DNA from: Prolixibacteraceae bacterium
GTDB taxonomy: Bacteria > Bacteroidota > Bacteroidia > Bacteroidales > Prolixibacteraceae
Assembly (NCBI GenBank): GCA_019459485.1
Contig: JAIBEZ010000077.1
Span: 1 to 64,000 of the forward strand
Direction: 5' to 3'
DNA: 64,000 nt
Part shown: piece after piece, positions 27,464-35,339 of the stretch
How positions within the stretch are numbered: the first letter of the stretch is position 1
Layout of the letters: every line of letters begins with the position of its first letter
Made by a program: the position numbers and the translations under genes
Notes under the pieces: model-generated
Seen by the model: only the letters and a program-made list of their open reading frames with translations
What the model was told of the DNA's origin: nothing
Databases searched by the model: none

Positions 27464-28255
27464 CTAGCAGATCATTTCAAAAGCCCCGCATTTAAAATCA
27501 GATTCATTGCGCTGATCGTTGCGGTTCATCAGGCAAAGCAGGTTTTCGTCCCAGTCGTCAATTTGGTGTTTCCGGCAAATGATACAAAGGCCGGGTACAG
27601 GTACCGAATCGGGGTCAATTTTGGTGCCATCGTCGTTATAGAAGCCGTTAATTCCTTCGCAATATTTCTTGATATTTTCCTCAAGATGCTCAAGTTCGTA
27701 GGCAAGCTCTTTCCAAACCATTTTTTCAAGTTGGCCTTGTTTGTAATCAAACCAGACTTGTCTGATGCTTGAGGTTTCAATAATATTTTTAAAATTGGCA
27801 AAAGGCTTGCGGTTATTCAGAGCATTCTGAAGTTTGTTCTTTAGGGTTTTGTCGTTTAGCTGGTCAATAAAACCTTCCATGATGCCAAACGATTCGTGTG
27901 ATTCCCTGGGGTCAAATCTGATATACGTTTCCCAATCTTCATGTAAAAAGGTTTGTTGATCGCTGTCGGTACCGGTATGCATCTTGTATTCATAAGGATC
28001 GTCGAGCATCGTCTTAGGTATCTCTTCTACTTCCAACGTTTCGGGATTAATGAAGCAAACCGATCCGCAATCGATATTTTGGGCTATGGATTTAACCAGT
28101 TCACGATATTTTTCCGGAACTTTCGGTTCCTCTTCTATTGAATTTTCATAAATCTCTTCGAGTAGAAAATCAAGAATTCTTTGAAGTTTTTCTTTATCCT
28201 CTTTTACAGAATGCAAAATGGGAAGTATTCCGTTTAACAGTTGCTGGGCATCCAT
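27464..28255 (-). CDS. UPF0158-family protein with C-terminal zinc ribbon
   Basis: 263 residues. The central part (about 105-190) fits the UPF0158 family pattern, with WETYIRFDPRESHESFGIM and FANFKNIIETSSIRQVWFDY. The C-terminal 45 residues hold four cysteines (C-x2-C in GLCIICRKH, then two more) consistent with a zinc ribbon, an addition I do not know as standard. It begins 31 bases after the 470-residue protein gene, so the two form one transcript. Function is unknown. Confidence 0.7.
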   Translation of the reverse strand: MDAQQLLNGILPILHSVKEDKEKLQRILDFLLEEIYENSIEEEPKVPEKYRELVKSIAQNIDCGSVCFINPETLEVEEIPKTMLDDPYEYKMHTGTDSDQQTFLHEDWETYIRFDPRESHESFGIMEGFIDQLNDKTLKNKLQNALNNRKPFANFKNIIETSSIRQVWFDYKQGQLEKMVWKELAYELEHLEENIKKYCEGINGFYNDDGTKIDPDSVPVPGLCIICRKHQIDDWDENLLCLMNRNDQRNESDFKCGAFEMIC

Positions 28256-28286
28256 AACGACAGTTTTAATTATTTTGAGAATAAAA

Positions 28287-29699
28287 TTACCAAATTTTTA
28301 CCAACTTCGCCTTTCGCATTTCATCTTTTAATGCTGGCAGATTGGGCTTGTGGTTGTAAAGCTGCAAAATCAGATCATGCTTTTCAATATCAAATCCTGG
28401 TATTTCCTGAGCCAATTTAAGCCAAGCGGAAATTCGTTCATAAACATCTCTCCCCCTCTGGTTTTCAATGGTTTTAACTGCCTTGTTTTTAATATTCTGA
28501 AAGCAAAATTCAGGATAAATTTCCAAAATAGGCCTTATTAATTCCGTATAATGCCAGTCTTCTTGATTTTTTTCGACAATGGTTTTGATGCTTTCGTATC
28601 GCTTTTCTACTTCAAGAATACGCACCGGAAATACCTTGTTCCAGGTAAATTCTCCAAGAAGCCTGTTTAAATCGGTCTCGGTAAGGTATTCCCGTATTTT
28701 CATGTAATGATTAATATCTTCCGTATCGGTGGTAAGCTGATAAAAAACATCGATATATAGCTTTCTGTCGATTTCTGTTGTTATGTAATCTTTAAGAAAA
28801 TCCGCCCAAAACCGTTTGTCGGAAGTAAACAGTTCTTTGGCTGTTTTTACAAAATGAAGTTTATCTGATTCAAAATAAAATTGAAGCAACTGTTTTGCAA
28901 CCTCTTTGTTTAATCGGTAGAACTGAAGGGCAGACTGCAGCCATTCGGTTTTATTACCCGAATTTTTATTGAGCAGAAGAATAAGTTCAGGCACCGATTG
29001 CCGCTCTATGGTTGATTTGTCTATAATTGATAAAATTTGATTTGCATTTGTCGATTTTTCAGCAAGGGCAAGAAAAAAATGTTCGAAATAACTTGCAAAA
29101 TGTGGGTTCCCAGGATACTCAGCATCAGCATATTCTGCAAATTTATCGAAAGACGCAAATACAGATTTCTCAGAAATGGCGGCAATTTTTAGCTTGTCTG
29201 TAATAGCCTGAAGTGTTGAATTGAATTCGGTTAACAGATGTTCATTCACATCATCAAAATTTCCCATATCATCTTCAATTTCTGTATCCTGGGTGGCTTC
29301 ATACAACCCAATGAGCATGGCAGCAAGTTCCACAGGTTTCTGAGCCAAAATTTTGTTTACAGCATCAGATGTAAATGAATTGAAAATTGCTTCAAATTCC
29401 TGTTCGCTTGCCTGTTGGTATGCTTCCCAATCCTCGATGTAGCCCGAATGTGGCGCATGGTAATTATCCCAATCGGGATTCTCAAAGTCAATAGCCTCAA
29501 AATCTGATTGGTATATTTCTTTGGTTGACGAAACAATTTCCATAAATTTCTTCATCGGGAATCCCTCAGTGTCATTTTGTTCCGATTGAATGAAATTGAC
29601 AAATGCACTCTGAAGGTTAGCATTGTGCTGGATGATACCATGCAGGAATTTCAGTTTTAAACTGTCGGAGCTGTTGTTGTATTGTTTTTCGAACTGCAT
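28287..29699 (-). CDS. Uncharacterised 470-residue helical protein
   Basis: No family is firmly recognised. The protein is acidic at the N-terminus and seems almost all alpha-helical, with repeated aromatic/leucine patterns that suggest a helical-repeat fold. The tail (RGRDVYERISAWLKLAQ, then KPNLPALKDEM) resembles the helical C-terminal region of SWIM zinc-finger proteins, but no CxCx..CxH motif is present; that likeness is inference. It has a full promoter (29775-29804), is followed by the UPF0158 gene and is divergent from the second fic gene. Confidence 0.65.
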   Translation of the reverse strand: MQFEKQYNNSSDSLKLKFLHGIIQHNANLQSAFVNFIQSEQNDTEGFPMKKFMEIVSSTKEIYQSDFEAIDFENPDWDNYHAPHSGYIEDWEAYQQASEQEFEAIFNSFTSDAVNKILAQKPVELAAMLIGLYEATQDTEIEDDMGNFDDVNEHLLTEFNSTLQAITDKLKIAAISEKSVFASFDKFAEYADAEYPGNPHFASYFEHFFLALAEKSTNANQILSIIDKSTIERQSVPELILLLNKNSGNKTEWLQSALQFYRLNKEVAKQLLQFYFESDKLHFVKTAKELFTSDKRFWADFLKDYITTEIDRKLYIDVFYQLTTDTEDINHYMKIREYLTETDLNRLLGEFTWNKVFPVRILEVEKRYESIKTIVEKNQEDWHYTELIRPILEIYPEFCFQNIKNKAVKTIENQRGRDVYERISAWLKLAQEIPGFDIEKHDLILQLYNHKPNLPALKDEMRKAKLVKIW

Positions 29700-29774
29700 A
29701 AAATGAGCCTATTTGAAGTTTTCTGCTTTTAAATGTTCTAATGGTTGTATTTCTGACATACTAACTATTTTAAA

Positions 29775-29804
29775 CAAATTTAATTCTTTATGGCAGGAAT
29801 CAAA
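29775..29804 (-). promoter_or_regulatory. Promoter of the 470-residue protein / UPF0158 operon
   Basis: On the minus strand TTTG at 29804-29801, an 18-base spacer, and TAAATTTG at 29782-29775. Both match consensus; the leader would be about 70 bases. It does not overlap the operator array in front of the divergent fic gene. Confidence 0.6.
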
Positions 29805-29887
29805 AGCAATTTGTCAATCTGGCACCCTCTAAATCCTTCTGAAATATGAATCTGTGATCCGAATCTACTTCCTTCAAACTCCCTCAA

Positions 29888-29990
29888 TGCGGCGAAAAAC
29901 TATTCTATTCACCGCAAATTTACGGCGAATAATTACGTTGCGGCGAATAATTTGTATATTTACCGCAGATATGCGGCGAATAATGCCGCA
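29888..29990. promoter_or_regulatory. Operator-like array before the second fic gene
   Basis: Two imperfect 51-base direct repeats (29888-29938 and 29939-29989). Each starts with TGCGGCGAA and holds an inverted partner 20-21 bases later (TTCACCGCA at 29908, TTACCGCA at 29960) and a further direct site (29921, 29972). The second unit ends with a perfect TGCGGC/GCCGCA inverted repeat (29972-29990) and contains a TATATTTA box (29955-29962) that could be the fic -7 element. Because 51 is a multiple of three the frame stays open, which explains the false upstream extension of the gene. Confidence 0.6.
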
Positions 29991-30009
29991 ATTGCCGAAT
30001 AGAAATATC

Positions 30010-31104
30010 ATGGTAAAGTACATCTATCAATACGACAATTGGCCTCAATTTACTTGGAGCGAACAGGAAATACAGGTTACGCTCGGGAAAGTCCGTCATT
30101 TACAGGGGAAACTTTTGGGGCAGATGGGCGCATTGGGTTTTTCATTGAAAGAGGAAACCACGCTTACAACTCTGACGCTCAATGTATTGAAATCTTCTGA
30201 AATAGAAGGGGAAATACTTAATTACGAGCAGGTTCGATCTTCAATAGCACGGAAATTGGGAATGGAATATGCAGGCATGGTCTATTCCGACAGAAATATT
30301 GACGGAGTGGTTGAAATGATGCTTGATGCAACTCAAAACTACACCCAGCCACTCAATGAAGAACGATTGTTTGGCTGGCATGCAGCACTTTTCCCAACAG
30401 GTTGGAGTGGTAGTCATAAAATTGATGTTGGCTGCTACCGGAAGGACGAGATGCAAATAGTTTCGGGAGCAATGGGAAAAGAGAAAGTTCATTTTGTGGC
30501 TCCTCCGCCCGGCCAGATAAAAGTGGAAATGGACAAGTTTATACAATGGTTTAATCAGGATGTGCCGATTGACCCCGTATTAAAATCGGCGATTGCTCAT
30601 TTTTGGTTTATCATCATCCACCCTTTTGACGATGGAAATGGTCGCATAGCCCGGGCTATTTCAGATTTATTACTTGCCCGGTCTGATGATACATCTCAAC
30701 GATATTACAGTCTGTCGAGTCAAATAATGCTTGAACGGAAGGTTTATTACGAGGTATTGCAAAAAACACAATTCAGCAGTGGCGATATAACCGGATGGCT
30801 GACATGGTATCTTGATTGTTTGCATCATTCGTTACTTTCTACGGAAGACGCTTTCCAAAAAGTGCTGTACAAGTCCGATTTCTGGAACAAGCACAACGAT
30901 ACTGTATTCAATGCGCGTCAGCGGCTGATGCTGAATAAACTGCTTGACGGTTTTGAAGGCAAGTTGAATTCGTCCAAATGGGCAAAAATCACCAAATGCT
31001 CGACTGATACAGCATTACGTGATATTCAGGATTTGATAAACAGAGATCTGTTGAGAAAGGAAATCGCAGGTGGGCGAAGCACGAATTACGAATTGGTGCT
31101 TTGA
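30010..31104 (+). CDS. Fic-family protein with DUF4172 and winged helix
   Basis: 364 residues. An N-terminal DUF4172 domain (about 1-85, starting KYIYQYDNWPQFTW) contains the inhibitory S62-x-x-x-E66-G motif. The Fic core has the full loop H204-PFDDGNGR212, so AMP transfer should be possible. The last 60 residues form a winged-helix-like region (SSKWAKITKCSTDTALRDIQ and GRSTNYEL). I chose the ATG at 30010 because the family starts at this point and the upstream frame is only the repeat array. Auto-regulation by its own winged helix is inference. Confidence 0.88.
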   Translation: MVKYIYQYDNWPQFTWSEQEIQVTLGKVRHLQGKLLGQMGALGFSLKEETTLTTLTLNVLKSSEIEGEILNYEQVRSSIARKLGMEYAGMVYSDRNIDGVVEMMLDATQNYTQPLNEERLFGWHAALFPTGWSGSHKIDVGCYRKDEMQIVSGAMGKEKVHFVAPPPGQIKVEMDKFIQWFNQDVPIDPVLKSAIAHFWFIIIHPFDDGNGRIARAISDLLLARSDDTSQRYYSLSSQIMLERKVYYEVLQKTQFSSGDITGWLTWYLDCLHHSLLSTEDAFQKVLYKSDFWNKHNDTVFNARQRLMLNKLLDGFEGKLNSSKWAKITKCSTDTALRDIQDLINRDLLRKEIAGGRSTNYELVL

Positions 31105-31105
31105 G

Positions 31106-31140
31106 CAAAAAAGCCCGGCAGAACTCAATCCACCGGGCTT
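31106..31140 (-). terminator. Intrinsic terminator of aspC
   Basis: AAGCCCGG at 31111-31118 pairs with CCGGGCTT at 31133-31140; on the minus strand the stem is followed by six Ts. It begins one base after the fic stop codon, so the convergent genes share this hairpin. Confidence 0.7.
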
Positions 31141-31167
31141 CATATTGAAGTTTAAAAAAGATACTTT

Positions 31168-32361
31168 TTATTTCAACGTTGCCAGAGCGTCTTTGATGCG
31201 GGTCAGCGATTTGGTTAGGTCGGCTTCCGAAGCAGCATACGAAATCCGTATACATTCGGGAGCGCCAAAAGCTTCACCCGAAACCACGCCGGTAAAGGCA
31301 TTCGACAGGATAAACAAGCCCATGTCGTCGGCATTGTTTATGGTCAATGTACCATCCGATTTTCCAAAGAACGACGAAATATCAGGAAACACGTAAAATG
31401 CACCATCGGGTTTGCTGGTTTTTACGCCGGGAATTTCAGCCAACATCGACAATACCAAATTGCGACGTTTTTCGAACTGAGTCACCATCGCTTGTACTGT
31501 ATCAAGAGGTGCATTCAATGCTGTAACCGAAGCAATTTGCGAAACAGAACATGGTCCTGAAGTATATTGTCCCTGCAATTTGTTGCAGGCTTTGGCCAGC
31601 CAGAGCGGAGCTGCGATGTAACCGATGCGGTAACCTGTCATTGCAAAAGCTTTCGAAACGCCATTCACCACCACTACCCTATCTTTAATTTCAGGAAATT
31701 GTGCAATACTTTCGTGTTTGATTCCATAAACAATGTGCTCGTAAATTTCGTCGGAAATCACGATGATGTTCGGATGTTTTGCAAAAATATCGGCAAAAGC
31801 TTTCAGTTCAGCTTTGGTATAAACGCTTCCGGTTGGATTGCTCGGACTGCTGAACAGAAACGCGCGTGTTTTTGGAGTAATGGCAGCTTCCAATTGTGCT
31901 GGTGTGATTTTGAAATCACTGTCAACAGTTGTTGGAATGATCACATTTACACCTTCGTTCAGTTTCACCAACTCGATGTAAGTTACCCAGTATGGAGCCG
32001 GAATAATTACCTCGTCGCCTTTGTTGATCAAAGCCTGTAACAGGTTGGCAATCGAATGTTTGGCGCCGTTTGACACAATAATTTGATTGGTAGTATAGTC
32101 CAGATCGTTGTCGCGTTTGAGTTTATCAACAATCGCTTTCAACAACGAAGGATATCCGGGAACCGGAGAATAGGTAGAATAGTTATCATCAATCGCTTTT
32201 TTCGCAGCTTCCTTGATGAAATCGGGGGTATTAAAATCTGGTTCACCAACTCCAAGGCTAATCACGTCGATGCCTTTTTCTTTTAGCTCGCGGCTTTTTT
32301 GCGCCACAGCCAGGGTGGCTGATTCTGAAAGACACGCAACTCTGTCTGAAACTCTCTCCAT
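31168..32361 (-). CDS. aspC: Aspartate aminotransferase (class I, PLP-dependent)
   Basis: 397 residues, fold type I aminotransferase that exchanges amino groups between aspartate and 2-oxoglutarate. Visible: LGVGEPDFNTPDFI at the N-terminus, the SSPSNPTGSVYT motif, SDEIYEHI, and the PLP lysine in VVNGVSKAFAMTGYRIGY. This is the Igamma-type (Bacillus/Thermus-like) subgroup by overall pattern. Tyrosine or prephenate specificity cannot be excluded. Confidence 0.9.
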   Translation of the reverse strand: MERVSDRVACLSESATLAVAQKSRELKEKGIDVISLGVGEPDFNTPDFIKEAAKKAIDDNYSTYSPVPGYPSLLKAIVDKLKRDNDLDYTTNQIIVSNGAKHSIANLLQALINKGDEVIIPAPYWVTYIELVKLNEGVNVIIPTTVDSDFKITPAQLEAAITPKTRAFLFSSPSNPTGSVYTKAELKAFADIFAKHPNIIVISDEIYEHIVYGIKHESIAQFPEIKDRVVVVNGVSKAFAMTGYRIGYIAAPLWLAKACNKLQGQYTSGPCSVSQIASVTALNAPLDTVQAMVTQFEKRRNLVLSMLAEIPGVKTSKPDGAFYVFPDISSFFGKSDGTLTINNADDMGLFILSNAFTGVVSGEAFGAPECIRISYAASEADLTKSLTRIKDALATLK

Positions 32362-32471
32362 AACTGATATTTATATGTAATTAATAATCTAAATTTTCGT
32401 GTGCAAGATATGAAAAAAACCAATTAAAACGATTCTCTTGTTTCAATTTGAAAATAAAACGGCACTAATAT

Positions 32472-33254
32472 TTACGATTTGTTATCAGAAAACGTCGAAC
32501 CAACCAAATTGTTTACTTTTTCCTGAAATTTCCGGTAATCGGCGTAATTCGAAATGATCACGATTTCAGAGCCGGTAATCAGATTATTTAGCGTTTGGGC
32601 AATTTCCAGCGGATGGTTTAAATCATCAGGAAAAGCGGCTATCAATGTGGGAATCTTTATCTTTTCAATTTCTTCAGGAGCAGGAAGATCGGACGCTGCC
32701 CCGCCACGATAAATTTGCGGATAATACTGCTGTTCAAAGCCAAGCCGGAATTCAAGCAAACGCTCCCATGTACCGGGATTCTCCTGCTCAAAAAAATCGG
32801 GCACATCCGGATTCATGGAAATCAGCTTTCTCATAAATTCAGGATTACCGGAATGATCGGCTTTCGAGGCAATTTTATTATACAATGCTTTAACAATTTT
32901 GCGTTTTTCCCAGGCCGGCGGAGGAGTTACCAGAATCAGCGCTTTTACCCTTTCAGGATAACGGACTGCAAAATGAATGGCTGTTCCCGATCCCATCGAA
33001 GTTCCGCCAAGTATCTTTGGTTCGAATTTGTAATGATTGACCAGATGGAGCAATTCATCGGTCATGCCATCCCACGAATAATCACCGGTGACCGATTTTC
33101 CGCAGGCATCGTATCGTATCACCGATGCGATTTCAGATACCCGGTTAAAATCAACCATCGAATAAACCGAGTCAGATTCTACAGAACCTAACATTCCGTG
33201 CAGCCAGATGAATGGTTGGCCAGAGCCGGTTATCTGTAGAGTAGGAAAGTTCAA
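32472..33254 (-). CDS. Alpha/beta hydrolase fold protein, catalytic histidine not evident
   Basis: 260 residues with an alpha/beta hydrolase layout: an oxyanion-hole FIWLHGMLGS near residue 15, the nucleophile elbow GGTSMGSG near residue 85, and an acidic site in AAFPDDLNHPLE near residue 213. The usual histidine after the last strand is missing; that place reads IISNYADYRK. It may have lost hydrolysis or use another residue. Substrate unknown; the gene stands alone between aspC and groES. Confidence 0.8.
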   Translation of the reverse strand: MNFPTLQITGSGQPFIWLHGMLGSVESDSVYSMVDFNRVSEIASVIRYDACGKSVTGDYSWDGMTDELLHLVNHYKFEPKILGGTSMGSGTAIHFAVRYPERVKALILVTPPPAWEKRKIVKALYNKIASKADHSGNPEFMRKLISMNPDVPDFFEQENPGTWERLLEFRLGFEQQYYPQIYRGGAASDLPAPEEIEKIKIPTLIAAFPDDLNHPLEIAQTLNNLITGSEIVIISNYADYRKFQEKVNNLVGSTFSDNKS

Positions 33255-33374
33255 TGTGTAGTTTTTCGTTGTAATTGTTCTAATTGTTGTATTTGTTGTC
33301 GGGTTGTCGTGGTTGAACTTTTTTTTTTAACAATGACAACTCGATAACAATGATAACTTTTTTCAGTCCACATT
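33255..33374. other. TTGT-rich low-complexity gap
   Basis: About 120 bases dominated by AATTGTTGTATTTGTTGTC-like units, a T-run at 33320-33330 and then ACAATGACAAC units. No gene or clear terminator stem is seen. Similar TTGTC/GACAA wording recurs at 51849-51915 and 54764-54783. Confidence 0.4.
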
Positions 33375-33758
33375 TTATTCAAACAAACCTTCATCGCGAA
33401 TCAACATCAGGATAGAAGAATGTGGCAATATAATGTATTTCTGCTTGTTGAATTCGATTTCCCAGCCACTTTTGTTGAGATAAACTGCAAGATCACCCAC
33501 TTTTGCCTGAAGCGGAACATATTTCACTTCGTCCTTTTTCTCTTTCCAGGGTTCATCAGCATCGGTCATTGCCGGAATCGGGTAACCCGGGCCAACATTA
33601 ATGATGTATCCGCTTTGTGTTTTTTCGTTTTCCACAACCGTTGGCGGCAGGTACAATCCCGATGCTGTTTTCCCTTTCTGATCTTTGGGACGTATTAAAA
33701 CACGGTCGCCTACCATGATAAATTTTGCCAGGTCTTGTTCTTCAATGCTGAGTATCAT
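33375..33758 (-). CDS. GroES-family co-chaperonin
   Basis: 127 residues of the Cpn10 fold (GDRVLIRP, SGLYLPP, VGDLAVYLNKSGWEIEFN, YIILPHSSIL). It is longer than standard GroES (about 95) because of a charged insert in the middle, and there is no groEL next to it, so it may be a second, divergent co-chaperonin. I chose the ATG at 33758 because a -7 box lies between it and the more upstream in-frame ATG at 33803. Confidence 0.85.
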   Translation of the reverse strand: MILSIEEQDLAKFIMVGDRVLIRPKDQKGKTASGLYLPPTVVENEKTQSGYIINVGPGYPIPAMTDADEPWKEKKDEVKYVPLQAKVGDLAVYLNKSGWEIEFNKQKYIILPHSSILMLIRDEGLFE

Positions 33759-33780
33759 TTTTCTGATTCTATGTATTTCA

Positions 33781-33788
33781 CAAAGATA
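33781..33788 (-). promoter_or_regulatory. -7 box for the GroES-like gene
   Basis: TATCTTTG on the minus strand, a full TAnnTTTG match, 22 bases before the ATG at 33758. The spacing to the nearest upstream TTTG (33804-33801) is only 12 bases, so the -33 element is uncertain. Confidence 0.5.
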
Positions 33789-33853
33789 TAGGGTGTACGA
33801 CAAAATTCCTAAATTAATAATTTCTGTTAATTAGTTATTAAGTATTTTTTTGA

Positions 33854-34045
33854 AATCCTGAAGGGATTCAATGTCAATAGCCCCGGATGGAGTCCGGGGT
33901 AAAATAATTTTAACGTACAACAACCCTGCAAAGGGTTGAATATCATAGACGAACAAATTCAACCTTTTGCAGGGTTGCAAAACCTATCTTTCCCTCACCC
34001 CCTGAGTTTCACTCAGGGCTATTCATATTCAACCACGTTGTGGTT
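33854..34045. repeat. Cluster of four intergenic palindromes
   Basis: Within a 680-base gene-free gap: CCCCGGA/TCCGGGG (33881-33899); 21-base arms at 33921-33941 and 33957-33977 with one mismatch (cores CAACCCTGCAAAGGG); CCTGAGT/ACTCAGG (34001-34017), related to the repeats at 9244 and 11899; and AACCAC/GTGGTT (34031-34045). An ACCCACTGCAGGGTTG relative of the long arm is near 218-234. The remainder up to 34260 is AT-rich with no frame. Confidence 0.65.
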
Positions 34046-34261
34046 ATTTTGAAAAAAAGGGAATTTTGTCGACCTCACTTAAATATTTTCACGCTTCCAG
34101 AGAAATATTTTTCGCCGGAATTTTTCTCTTTTTCAGGATAAAATACACTTCATCGGAAAAATAATTGATTTCTACTGAAAAAATATTGCTATCTAAACAA
34201 TTAATTTTCAATGACATAAAAATTTATTAAAAAATATTTTGAAATTTATTAGTACTATGTG

Positions 34262-34293
34262 TTGCATGGTATCATAGAAAAGATATATATTTG
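34262..34293 (+). promoter_or_regulatory. Promoter of the E-x-W-M repeat protein
   Basis: TTG at 34262-34264, a 21-base spacer and TATATTTG at 34286-34293. Transcription from about 34300 would leave a leader of about 140 bases. Confidence 0.6.
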
Positions 34294-34294
34294 C

Positions 34295-34359
34295 AGTACA
34301 AATAACATTGTAACGAAAGGTAAATTTTTAAAGATTGTACTATATCAACTGTAACGAAA
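34295..34359 (+). promoter_or_regulatory. Structured leader with paired TGTAACGAAA decamers
   Basis: TGTAACGAAA occurs at 34309-34318 and 34350-34359, 41 bases apart. AGTACAA at 34295-34301 can pair with TTGTACT at 34335-34341, enclosing the first decamer. It could be a protein-binding or folding leader; no known riboswitch is recognised. Confidence 0.35.
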
Positions 34360-34438
34360 ACAAAATTCAGGCGTCATAGAAATAGAAAACAAATTCAGAA
34401 ACAAAAAAAACAACTTAAAACAATAGGAGAACAAAAAA

Positions 34439-35080
34439 ATGAAAACACAGAACAACACTCAGGAAACAGTTAACGAACAGGTAAGAAGAATGATTTTACG
34501 CGGTAGCACAGTTATAGTAGGTTTAGCTTTGATTAGTCTTGCAGTAAATGCGCAGGATTTATGGAACCAGTTTTCAAATAACAGCAGCTACGGAAAAATG
34601 GCCGTGATGATGAACAATCAGGCTTCTGAAACAAAGAAAACAGATGCAGTTTTTGAAGCAATCGATGCAGAGATTGCAATTAAATTAAATCATTCAGCCG
34701 CAACTTTTGCTTTCGAAGCTGAACAGGAAAATGCACTTCAACTTGAAGCATGGATGACCGATGAAGCTCTTTTTACTTCCAGTTTAGATTTGAACGCCGT
34801 TGACACTGAAGCAGAATTGACGATAGAAAACTGGATGACCGACGCGAAAAATTTCAGTATTGCAATAATTTCTGAATCAGTTGAAATTGAAAAACAATTG
34901 GAAATTGAACCATGGATGTCCGTTGAAGAATATTTCAACTCGGTTGAAACGCTCACCAATACTGAATCAGCTTTGGACATAGAAAACTGGATGCTTAACA
35001 GCCATAATTTCAACACACAAAACGAGCCGATGCAACTGGAAGCATGGATGACTGACAACCAATACTGGAATAACAATTAA
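34439..35080 (+). CDS. Exported protein with five E-x-W-M repeats
   Basis: 213 residues, no known family. After a 22-residue charged N-region there is one hydrophobic stretch (about 23-38, ending AVNAQ) that looks like a signal peptide. The C-terminal half is acidic and built on a motif [LI]E-x-W-M-x5-[FYW], at residues 101-112, 128-139, 155-166, 180-191 and 199-210, spaced 27, 27, 25 and 19. The first and last copies are nearly the same (QLEAWMTD). AGGAGA precedes the ATG. PspC follows 27 bases downstream, so a role in envelope stress is a guess from context only. Confidence 0.75.
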   Translation: MKTQNNTQETVNEQVRRMILRGSTVIVGLALISLAVNAQDLWNQFSNNSSYGKMAVMMNNQASETKKTDAVFEAIDAEIAIKLNHSAATFAFEAEQENALQLEAWMTDEALFTSSLDLNAVDTEAELTIENWMTDAKNFSIAIISESVEIEKQLEIEPWMSVEEYFNSVETLTNTESALDIENWMLNSHNFNTQNEPMQLEAWMTDNQYWNNN

Positions 35081-35107
35081 ACTCAGAAACAAATAAAACT
35101 CAAAGTC

Positions 35108-35323
35108 ATGAAACGATTAACACGATCAAACGAAAAATTAGTTGCTGGTGTAATAAGCGGAATTTCAAACTACATCAACCCCGAATGGGATCCGACATTT
35201 TTAAGGATGGCATTTGCCCTGATTACATTTTTCAACCCCGCATGTATTCTGATTTATTTTGGAATGGTCCTTATTGTTCCGGTTGAAAAACCGGAACTGC
35301 GAAACAGCGAAGTTCCTTCCTGA
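35108..35323 (+). CDS. PspC-domain membrane protein
   Basis: 71 residues matching the PspC domain: KRLTRSNEKLVAGVISGISNY followed by a hydrophobic helix (about 33-58). In the phage-shock response PspC-type proteins sense inner-membrane stress; in Bacteroidota small stand-alone copies are common and their partners are not settled. It is the second gene after the E-x-W-M protein and converges on the YCII gene. Confidence 0.88.
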   Translation: MKRLTRSNEKLVAGVISGISNYINPEWDPTFLRMAFALITFFNPACILIYFGMVLIVPVEKPELRNSEVPS

Positions 35324-35339
35324 AAACCGGATGAACAGA

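Noticed and set aside
29854-30009. 52-residue N-terminal extension of the second Fic protein
   Set aside because: It is encoded by the operator-like 51-base repeats; the DUF4172 domain begins right after the ATG at 30010.
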